From: Paenibacillus sabuli
GTDB taxonomy: Bacteria > Bacillota > Bacilli > Paenibacillales > Paenibacillaceae
DNA: 64,000 nucleotides
Reading direction: 5' to 3'
Assembly (NCBI RefSeq): GCF_014705605.1
Contig: NZ_JACXIZ010000026.1
Location: 62,001 to 126,000 of the forward strand
Part shown: positions 8,449 to 14,281 of the stretch, one piece after another
Numbering within the stretch: the first letter of the stretch is position 1
How the letters are laid out: the number at the start of each line of letters is the position of its first letter
Position numbers and translations under genes: made by a program
Notes under the pieces: model-generated
Database searches by the model: none
Seen by the model: the letters and a program-made list of their open reading frames with translations, nothing else
What the model was told of the DNA's origin: nothing

Positions 8449-9348
8449 ATGTCCGACATTAAGCTTTTTCATACAACGGGAGAGGTGAAAGAATTGCCGG
8501 CCAGCTCCGTTGTGCTGGAGAGAGAATTGCAACTATTAATTGAGAAGCATATGCCTATATTTTTTGGTGTTACGTTTCTGAAGAGCGAATATATCACATC
8601 TAACGGCGGTAGAATCGACAGCCTGGGCTTGGATGAAAACAACTGTCCGGTTATATTTGAATATAAAAGAACCAGTAACGAGAATGTCATTAACCAGGGG
8701 TTGTTTTATCTCGACTGGTTACTTGATCATAAAGCAGAATTTGAGTTGCTGGTGATGAAAACGCTTGGGAAAGAATGTTCGGATAAGCTGGATTGGAGTA
8801 TGCCCAGACTGATTTGTGTGGCAGGAGATTTTACGAAATATGATGAATATGCAGTGAAACAAATTAATCGAAACATTGATCTGATTCGCTACAAAAAGTT
8901 TGGGGCAGATTTATTGATGCTAGAGCTTGTTAATTCAAGTACGGTGAAGCCCTTCAATATCCAAGAACAAGGAGAGAAAGGGACGAAGCCCTCGTGGGAC
9001 AAGACCTTTCAAGAACAGCTCCGGTCCACCACGCCCATGCTTAGAGAAATGTACTATTCCATCCGAGCCTATATTCTTGCACTCGGGGATGACGTGACCG
9101 AAAATCAGCTTAAATTGTATACCGCGTTCAAAAAAATGAAAAACATCGTGTGTGCAGAGGTCTATCAAAAGCAGATCCTTTTACATATGAGATTGAATCC
9201 AGATGATCTTGACCTTGAGGATGGCTTTACTCGAGATATGCGGAATGTAGGACATTATGGCACCGGTGATGTACAAGTGATCATAAAATCGCCTGAGGAT
9301 ATGGAAAAGGCGAAGCCCTTAATTGAGCAAGCTTATTACTCAAACTAG
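8449..9348 (+). CDS. NucS/DUF91-like PD-(D/E)XK protein with C-terminal DUF5655-like region
   Basis: Protein of 299 aa. Residues about 30-80 match the NucS/DUF91-like nuclease fold: GGRIDSLGLDENN followed by PVIFEYKR, giving the D...ExK catalytic signature. The C-terminal third (LREMYYSIRAYILALGDDV, YTAFKKMKNIVCAEVYQKQI, MRNVGHYGTGDVQV) resembles DUF5655, often found with this nuclease. The start is ATG at 8449, after AAAGGAAAC. The gene is visibly A+T-rich and uses AAA/AAT/TTA codons that neighbours avoid, which points to horizontal acquisition. The function is unknown; nucleic-acid cleavage in defence or repair is inferred from fold only. Confidence 0.7.
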   Translation: MSDIKLFHTTGEVKELPASSVVLERELQLLIEKHMPIFFGVTFLKSEYITSNGGRIDSLGLDENNCPVIFEYKRTSNENVINQGLFYLDWLLDHKAEFELLVMKTLGKECSDKLDWSMPRLICVAGDFTKYDEYAVKQINRNIDLIRYKKFGADLLMLELVNSSTVKPFNIQEQGEKGTKPSWDKTFQEQLRSTTPMLREMYYSIRAYILALGDDVTENQLKLYTAFKKMKNIVCAEVYQKQILLHMRLNPDDLDLEDGFTRDMRNVGHYGTGDVQVIIKSPEDMEKAKPLIEQAYYSN

Positions 9349-9404
9349 GGCAGAGGAATCTTAGCAAGCTTAGCGTCTTGTTCAACCTTAGAAAAAGTGA
9401 GGAG

Positions 9405-9430
9405 TGTGTTAAATTGCAAAATTTAACACA
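9405..9430. terminator. 11-bp inverted repeat after the DUF5655-like gene
   Basis: Arms 9405-9415 and 9420-9430 (TGTGTTAAATT) are perfectly complementary around a GCAA loop. No T-tract follows, so it may be a processing site or a weak terminator. Confidence 0.45.
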
Positions 9431-9496
9431 GTCGCTTCCAGTGCTGTAGAAAACTTGCGTAGTGGATGTCTCCGAATACAAGATATCGTTATAGTT

Positions 9497-9533
9497 GAGC
9501 TTAAAACGTCTCCCAAATCAACGTTTTAAGCTC
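9497..9533. terminator. Terminator-like hairpin between convergent genes
   Basis: Perfect 13-bp arms (GAGCTTAAAACGT, 9497-9509, with complement 9521-9533) enclose an 11-nt loop and are followed by ATTTTC. It lies between the rightward nuclease gene and the leftward XRE gene. Confidence 0.6.
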
Positions 9534-9581
9534 ATTTTCATTCCTATTATTCCAGTCTATAATAATCCCCAAGTAACTCCG

Positions 9582-9827
9582 CTACTTCGAGCCCAACAAC
9601 TCCGCCACCGTCACCTCGAGCGCCTGCGCGATGGCGAGGAGCTCGTAGTCCTGGACGAGCCGGTCCTGGCCCTCGAGCCGGGAGAGGCTGGTCGGGCTGA
9701 TGTCGAGGCCGGCCGTCTGGAGGCGGGCGAGGAATTCCTTCTGCTTCATGCCCTTGGCCTTGCGGATCGCGGTGACCCGGGTGCCGATGATGTTTTTGTC
9801 GCCGGGCGGCGTCTTGCGTGGCTTCAT
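9582..9827 (-). CDS. XRE-family helix-turn-helix regulator
   Basis: Small Cro/C1-type DNA-binding protein of 81 aa. The HTH covers about residues 14-70: IGTRVTAIRKAKGMKQKEFLARL, then ISPTSLSRLEGQDR as recognition helix, then DYELLAIAQALEVTVAELL. The ATG at 9827 is chosen since GGGAGG sits 10 nt upstream; a GTG at 9857 has no ribosome site. Two near-identical direct repeats lie upstream at 9887-9933 and are candidate autoregulatory operators. The small size and single domain resemble regulators of mobile or defence islands. Confidence 0.85.
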   Translation of the reverse strand: MKPRKTPPGDKNIIGTRVTAIRKAKGMKQKEFLARLQTAGLDISPTSLSRLEGQDRLVQDYELLAIAQALEVTVAELLGSK

Positions 9828-9886
9828 CGTTCGCGCACCTCCCTGTTTTTTCTTCACATTGTAGAAGAGCTTCGTCTTGTTTTAAT

Positions 9887-9933
9887 CCGATATTCGCATT
9901 AAAATAAAATAAACCGATAATCGCATTAAAATA
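9887..9933 (-). promoter_or_regulatory. Direct-repeat operator candidate upstream of the XRE gene
   Basis: Two 20-nt copies (9887-9906 and 9914-9933, CCGATATTCGCATTAAAATA with one mismatch) lie 27 nt apart start to start in an A+T-rich segment just upstream of the XRE gene. Repeat spacing and position fit binding by its own product. Confidence 0.6.
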
Positions 9934-9980
9934 CGAGGGCAGGCATCACGGTCAGGCACAGGACGCGCTTAAGACGAAGA

Positions 9981-10184
9981 ATGGGGGCTGACCCGCGAAT
10001 GAAGGAACTGCTGCATCGATTCGAGGAAGAAAAGCGCAGGCTGCACGAGCTGGCGAGACAATCGCTGGAGCAAGGCATCCCGCTCGGACGCAACGAGGCG
10101 GTCCAGGCGCAGAGCCGCAAGGTGGACGAGTGGATACTGCGGCTGTATGAGATCAAAGGACGGCGCGGGCACAAGTCGCGCTGA
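9981..10184 (+). CDS. Spo0E-like aspartyl-phosphate phosphatase (small)
   Basis: A 67-aa peptide predicted to form two helices. MKELLHRFEEEKRRLHELARQSLEQGIPLG followed by QSRKVDEWILRLY matches the Spo0E-family pattern of two helices joined by a short loop, with the SQELD signature altered to SRKVD. Spo0E proteins dephosphorylate Spo0A~P and delay sporulation. ATG at 9981 and ATG at 9999 are both possible; neither has a strong ribosome site, though a G-run precedes the second. It is followed at 17 nt by an unknown gene. The assignment rests on pattern and length only. Confidence 0.55.
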   Translation: MGADPRMKELLHRFEEEKRRLHELARQSLEQGIPLGRNEAVQAQSRKVDEWILRLYEIKGRRGHKSR

Positions 10185-10201
10185 GCCGGAAGGAGGTACC
10201 T

Positions 10202-10585
10202 ATGTCGGATATCCCGCCCTGGTTCGAGCTGGCGATCCAGCAGCGCCTGGACACGGTGTCTGCCCGCATCGAGCGCGATCCCGATCTGCGCGTCCGCCGC
10301 TCGGAGGAGGCCGCCGCGCTGGAGTCGCTGCTGGACGGGCTGGAGCAGTCCCGGCTGCCGCAATACCTGGATTGGGAGGACAAGCATCATTACCGCCGGG
10401 CGCTCGAGCAGGAGCAGCTCTATGCTCAGGGGCTGCGCGACGGCGTGCAGCTCGTCGTGGCGCTGCTCGGCGAGCCGCAAGGGCCGTCGCTGGAGGAGGA
10501 TGCAGCGACGGCGGCGGATGGCGATTCGCCGCGATCCGCGCCCGATCGCGATCCTACGCGCCATACCGAGCGCGACTCGGAGTAG
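10202..10585 (+). CDS. Hypothetical protein
   Basis: Unrecognised 127-aa acidic protein. It starts at ATG 10202 behind a strong AAGGAGGT. The first about 95 residues are predicted helical (AIQQRLDTVSARIERDP, EEAAALESLLDGLEQSRLPQYL, LYAQGLRDGVQLVVALL) and the last 30 are a disordered Asp/Arg/Ser tail. No membrane segment or signal peptide is present. It follows the Spo0E-like gene closely, so the two are probably co-transcribed. No function is proposed. Confidence 0.6.
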   Translation: MSDIPPWFELAIQQRLDTVSARIERDPDLRVRRSEEAAALESLLDGLEQSRLPQYLDWEDKHHYRRALEQEQLYAQGLRDGVQLVVALLGEPQGPSLEEDAATAADGDSPRSAPDRDPTRHTERDSE

Positions 10586-10624
10586 CGTGTGACCGTAGAT
10601 TGGAGTAGCGCGTGACCGTAGATT
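10579..10624. repeat. 23-bp tandem duplication
   Basis: Two adjacent 23-nt copies (10579-10601, 10602-10624) differing at one base. The first overlaps the stop region of the upstream gene, so it looks like a recent slippage duplication. Confidence 0.85.
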
Positions 10625-10745
10625 GGTGAGCCGTAGGGACGGCCTGCGAGCCGGTCTTTTGGACCCATCGGCTCATGATCGTACCAGCGGACGGCTCGCC
10701 CGGCCCATGTGTCAGGTCGTACGCCTGCGAGACGGGCAGCGCCGC

Positions 10746-10777
10746 CCAATAACGGCACAGTCCAATAACGGCACAGT
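10746..10777. repeat. 16-bp exact tandem duplication
   Basis: CCAATAACGGCACAGT occurs twice in a row (10746-10761, 10762-10777) in the gap before the pyrophosphohydrolase gene. Confidence 0.9.
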
Positions 10778-10825
10778 CCGATTCGCAATTGGCGAAATAT
10801 GGCGCTGCAGACCGAACGGGCGTGC

Positions 10826-10831
10826 TATAAT
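10826..10831 (+). promoter_or_regulatory. -10 element before the pyrophosphohydrolase-helicase pair
   Basis: A perfect TATAAT 36 nt before the ATG at 10867. No good -35 hexamer is seen at 16-18 nt, so the promoter may be weak or activator-dependent. Confidence 0.5.
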
Positions 10832-10866
10832 AGGGGCACTAGAGCGCAGCAAAGGATGGAGATCGA

Positions 10867-11193
10867 ATGCCCGTATACAACAAGCTCGTACGCGACCGGA
10901 TCCCGGAGATCATCGCAGCGGGTGGCAAGACCTGCCGCACACGCACACTGGACGAGGCGGCGTACCGCAGTGAGCTGCTCGCCAAGCTCAAGGAGGAGTC
11001 GGCGGAATACTTCGCGGCGGAGCGGCCGGAGGAAGCGCTGGAGGAGCTGGCGGATATGCTGGAGGTGATGCGCGCGCTCGCCGTGACGCACGGCGTATCG
11101 TGGGAGGCGCTGGAGGCGCTGCGGGAGCGCAAGGCCGAGGCGCGCGGCGGATTCGCGGAGCGGGTGTACCTGATCGATGTCAGCGACGCTTAA
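10867..11193 (+). CDS. MazG-like / phosphoribosyl-ATP pyrophosphohydrolase-family protein
   Basis: All-alpha NTP pyrophosphohydrolase of 108 aa. PVYNKLVRDRIPEIIAAGG is the typical N-terminus of stand-alone members. The metal-binding ExxE...ExxD pattern is seen in KEESAEYF and EELADMLEV. This group is annotated from HisE homology but usually lies outside histidine loci and is thought to hydrolyse non-canonical or signalling nucleotides. No his genes are nearby. Its 3' end overlaps the helicase gene by 17 nt, so the two are translationally coupled and probably act in one process. Confidence 0.85.
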   Translation: MPVYNKLVRDRIPEIIAAGGKTCRTRTLDEAAYRSELLAKLKEESAEYFAAERPEEALEELADMLEVMRALAVTHGVSWEALEALRERKAEARGGFAERVYLIDVSDA

Positions 11194-13627
11194 TGTCAAG
11201 CTGATCACGGAGAATCTGGCGGACGAGCTGATCGCCGGGATGCAGCAGGCCTCCGGCATCTATATCCTGACCTCCTTCGTGATGCAGTCGGGCGTGCGGC
11301 TGCTGGCCCCCCATCTGCGGCGAGCGCTGGAGCGCGGCGCAGAGGTCAAGGCACTGGCCGGCGACTACCTGTTCGTGACGCAGCCGGAGGGCCTGCAGGC
11401 GCTGACGGACATCGATTCGCGCATCGAGGCGCGGCTGTGGCGCAGCAACGGCACGTCCTTTCACCCCAAGGCGTACCTGTTCGACTATGACAACGGCGAA
11501 GGGCTGCTCGTCGTCGGCTCCTCGAACTTCTCGATGTCGGCGATGCGGATGGGGATGGAGTGGAACCTGGCGATGAACGCAAAGGCCGAACCGTACACGT
11601 TCCAGGTGGCGCTGGAGAAGTTCATGCACAGCTACTACCACGAGGCGACGCAGCCGCTCAATGCGCACACGATCGCCCGCTATGCCGAGGAATACCGCGA
11701 GTGCCACCGGCTCAATCCGGAGCTGACGCGCCTGATCGCCGAGATGGAGGAGGCGGAGGTGCGCGGGGGCGGCGAGGCAGACCCGGCGGGCGCATCGCCG
11801 GACGGCGGGACGGATTCGGCCGCGGTGACGCCGCGCTATGCGCAGATTGAGGCGCTGGAGGCGCTGGAGCGCACGTGCGAGGAGGAGTACGACAAGGCGA
11901 TGGTCGTGATGGCGACCGGGCTGGGCAAGACGTACCTGGCGGCCTTCTTCGCCCGGCGCTATCCGCGCGTGCTGTTCGTCGCGCATCGCGAGGAGATCCT
12001 GCATCAGGGGCGGCGTTCCTTCCGCCATGTGCTGCCCGATCGCTCGCACGGCCTGTACAACGGCACGGTCAAGGAAGGCGGCGCCGACTGCGTGTTCGCC
12101 TCGATCTATACGCTCGGGATGAAGAAGCACCGCGAGGCGTTCGCGCCGGAGCGCTTCGATCTGATCGTGGTGGACGAGTTCCACCACGCCGCGGCGGCGT
12201 CGTATCAGGCGGTGATCGGCTATTTCCGGCCGCGCTTCCTGCTCGGCATCACGGCGACCCCCGACCGGATGGACGGCAAGGACGTGTACGCGCTATGCGA
12301 AGGCAATGTGGCGTACCAGTTGCACTTCATCGAGGCGATCCGGCGCGGCTGGCTGGCGCCGTTCCGGTATTACGGCGTCTACGACGATACCGACTACAGC
12401 ACAATTCGCCGGATGGGCGGACGCTACGACGAGGAGCAGCTGGCGGCGGCGCAGCTGCGGCAGACGATGGCGGCGCGCATCCTGGAGGCGTGGGAGCGGC
12501 ACCGGCAGACGCGGACGATCGGATTCTGCTCGTCGATCCGGCAGGCGGACTTTCTCGCGGGAGCGTTCCGAGCGCAAGGTCACGCGGCGCTAAGCCTCCA
12601 CTCCGGCACGGTCGACGTGACGCGGGAGGCGGCGATCCGGCAGCTGACGGCGGGCGAGCTGGACGTGATCTTCACGGTCGATCTGTTCAACGAAGGGGTG
12701 GACATCCCCAGCGTGGACACGCTGCTGTTCGTGCGGCCGACGGAATCGCTGACGGTGTTCACCCAGCAGGTCGGGCGCGGGCTGCGGCTGTCGGAGACGA
12801 AGACGCACTGCGCGATCATCGACCTGATCGGCAATTACCGCAATGCCGACATCAAGCTGCGGCTGTTCGCCGGCGAGGCGGCGCAGCAGGCGGACGCGGG
12901 CGCGCGGGCCGCGATCGCCCCGGCCGTGCCGGACGGCTGCGCGCTGCAGCTGGAGACGGCGGTCGTCGATCTGCTGGAGGCGCTGCGCCGCAAGCGGATG
13001 CCGCAGCGGGAGCGGCTGCATCATGCCTTCGTGACGCTGCAGCAGGAGCTCGGGCGCATCCCGACGTATCTGGAGCTGCACCTGCACGGCGGCGCTTCGG
13101 GCCTGGAGTACCGCGCCGCATTCGGCTCGTATGTCGGCTTCCTGCACTGGGCGGGCTGTCTGAGCGAGGCGGCGGCGCAGGTGTACGAGCGGCATGCGGA
13201 CTGGCTGCGCGACGTGGAGACGACGGGCATGACGAAGAGCTACAAGATGGTCGTGCTGCTCTACATGCTGGAGCGCGGCCCGCAGGCGTGGACGGACCCG
13301 GTGACGCCGGGGCAGGCGGCGCCGTTCTTCCATCGCTATCTGACGGTCAAGGCGCATCGGCGCCGCATTGATTTCTCCGACCGCGAGTCGCGGCGGCTCT
13401 GGACGTACGACGAGGCCGGGGTGAGCCGGCTGATCGCCCGCATGCCGATGGCCAAGTGGAGCGCGGCGCGCGGCAGCATGACCCGGTACGAGGACGGTGT
13501 GTTCCGCCTCGCCTTCGGGGCGGGTGCGGCGGACCGCGCTACGCTGCACCGCTGGACGCGGGAGGTGTGCCTGTACCGGCTGCACGCGCATTTCGAGCGG
13601 CGGGCAGGGCGGGGGGACGAGGCATGA
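11177..13627 (+). CDS. PLD-domain SF2 DEAD/DEAH helicase (816 aa)
   Basis: Fusion of an N-terminal phospholipase-D-like nuclease with a superfamily 2 helicase. PLD: SFHPKAYLFD...GSSNFS with H96 and K98 of one HKD motif. Helicase: Walker A TGLGKT (K251), motif II VVDEFHHA (D333-E334), GITATPDR (III), then the second RecA domain with FNEGVDIPS and motif VI QQVGRGLRL (R534). Residues about 560-816 are a helicase-associated region with RIPTYLELHLHG and TKSYKMVVLLYMLE. COG1061-type enzymes of this build occur in restriction and phage-defence islands. The start lies inside the upstream gene with a poor ribosome site, so expression depends on coupling. A role in anti-phage defence is inferred, not shown. 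Confidence 0.85.
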   Translation: MSATLNVKLITENLADELIAGMQQASGIYILTSFVMQSGVRLLAPHLRRALERGAEVKALAGDYLFVTQPEGLQALTDIDSRIEARLWRSNGTSFHPKAYLFDYDNGEGLLVVGSSNFSMSAMRMGMEWNLAMNAKAEPYTFQVALEKFMHSYYHEATQPLNAHTIARYAEEYRECHRLNPELTRLIAEMEEAEVRGGGEADPAGASPDGGTDSAAVTPRYAQIEALEALERTCEEEYDKAMVVMATGLGKTYLAAFFARRYPRVLFVAHREEILHQGRRSFRHVLPDRSHGLYNGTVKEGGADCVFASIYTLGMKKHREAFAPERFDLIVVDEFHHAAAASYQAVIGYFRPRFLLGITATPDRMDGKDVYALCEGNVAYQLHFIEAIRRGWLAPFRYYGVYDDTDYSTIRRMGGRYDEEQLAAAQLRQTMAARILEAWERHRQTRTIGFCSSIRQADFLAGAFRAQGHAALSLHSGTVDVTREAAIRQLTAGELDVIFTVDLFNEGVDIPSVDTLLFVRPTESLTVFTQQVGRGLRLSETKTHCAIIDLIGNYRNADIKLRLFAGEAAQQADAGARAAIAPAVPDGCALQLETAVVDLLEALRRKRMPQRERLHHAFVTLQQELGRIPTYLELHLHGGASGLEYRAAFGSYVGFLHWAGCLSEAAAQVYERHADWLRDVETTGMTKSYKMVVLLYMLERGPQAWTDPVTPGQAAPFFHRYLTVKAHRRRIDFSDRESRRLWTYDEAGVSRLIARMPMAKWSAARGSMTRYEDGVFRLAFGAGAADRATLHRWTREVCLYRLHAHFERRAGRGDEA

Positions 13628-13659
13628 TTGCCGGGAGGCTGGTCTGCGGCCCCGAGCAG

Positions 13660-13688
13660 GTGACGCACCCCCCGACTCGTGGTATAAT
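13660..13688 (+). promoter_or_regulatory. Promoter of antisense RNA (type I antitoxin)
   Basis: GTGACG (13660-13665), a 17-nt spacer and a perfect TATAAT (13683-13688) point rightward towards the 3' end of a leftward toxin gene. Confidence 0.65.
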
Positions 13689-13694
13689 GTAATT

Positions 13695-13825
13695 ATTCAA
13701 GCCGTATCTTGCAAAGAGAGCCGTGCTGCTAACACGACTCTCTCGGCAATAGCCGCTTTTAAGGGCTGTAGGCTTCTCAAAGAGTAGTCAAATAGACCGC
13801 GTCCTTGGTGGGTGGGCGGTCTATT
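13695..13825 (+). ncRNA. Putative antitoxin RNA, antisense to the 3' end of the toxin mRNA
   Basis: Transcription from the 13683 TATAAT would give an RNA of about 130 nt with a hairpin (GAGAGCCGTG paired with CACGACTCTC near 13715-13742) that ends in the 10-bp stem 13791-13800 / 13816-13825. That stem is shared with the toxin mRNA in antisense. The arrangement matches TxpA/RatA and BsrG/SR4-type modules, where RNAs overlap at their 3' ends. The exact ends are inferred. Confidence 0.55.
13791..13825. terminator. Shared hairpin at the toxin/antitoxin overlap
   Basis: AATAGACCGC (13791-13800) and its perfect complement (13816-13825) enclose 15 nt; the toxin stop codon sits in the right arm. It could end transcripts in both directions, although no long T-tract follows. 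Confidence 0.6.
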
Positions 13826-13901
13826 TGCGTTGATGAGACAGTATCGCTACAATTAGCAGTCCGAAGGTCAATGTAAGCATGAGTGCTTCGAATACTGTCA
13901 C
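13821..13901 (-). CDS. Holin-like type I toxin peptide (26 aa)
   Basis: A very short membrane peptide beginning MTVFEALMLTLTFG, continuing as one hydrophobic helix (LLIVAIL) and ending SHQRK. This is the signature of the putative holin-like toxin family (Hol_Tox), type I toxins that insert in the membrane. GTG at 13901 is preferred: AGGGAGG lies 7 nt upstream, and family members start MTV. An ATG two codons earlier (13907) abuts the ribosome site. The ribosome site is buried in a 7-bp hairpin, and an antisense RNA overlaps the 3' end. The toxin promoter was not resolved in the A+T-rich segment at 14000-14075. Confidence 0.8.
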   Translation of the reverse strand: MTVFEALMLTLTFGLLIVAILSHQRK

Positions 13902-13908
13902 AGGCATC

Positions 13909-13927
13909 CCTCCCTTCTGCAGAGAGG
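13909..13927 (-). promoter_or_regulatory. Ribosome-site-sequestering hairpin in the toxin leader
   Basis: On the minus strand CCTCTCT (13927-13921) pairs with AGGGAGG (13915-13909), the toxin ribosome site, around a GCAGA loop. Upstream lie two further stems (GGTAGCCG/CGGCTACC and CCGCCGTC/GACGGCGG). Such structure is typical of toxin mRNAs kept translationally inert until processed. Confidence 0.65.
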
Positions 13928-14281
13928 TAGCCGACCGCCCAAGGCGAAACGGCTACCGCCGTCCTTTGACGGCGGCGCACGTTTCGTTCCGAGAATATAG
14001 AGACCGTTTATAAGCGTGAAACTTATAAATGCTATATATTCAATAAAGCCTATTCTATTGCCTGGTCAGTATAGCACAGCGTGAAGCTTGCGACGAAGAG
14101 AATTCGTCCAGATGAATTTCGTTTGGGTATACCGCGTTGCCCCTTCAGGCACCGTGGTTTTTTGACGTACCCATTTCGCATGAAGGAATAAAATTTGACA
14201 AATCAGGAGGGATAAGTCGAATGGTGGAGAAAGTTTAGTATAGAGAGTTAGGTATTTCGAAGTGGCCCCGGAGGTTGTAGG
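13928..14281. other. Leader region between toxin and Mokosh-like gene
   Basis: Holds the structured 5' leader of the toxin, an A+T-rich stretch with an 8-bp inverted repeat (TTTATAAG, 14007-14014 / 14022-14029), and TTGACA at 14195-14200. The TTGACA is a possible -35 for the large gene, but no good -10 follows at 17 nt. Confidence 0.45.

Noticed and set aside
10867-11193. HisE of histidine biosynthesis
   Set aside because: The N-terminus and context match the stand-alone MazG-like group; no his gene is adjacent.
14221-14238. Five-codon leader peptide (ATG to TAG) with its own AGGAGG
   Set aside because: It could regulate the Mokosh-like gene, but the peptide has no stall or attenuation signature and chance occurrence is likely.
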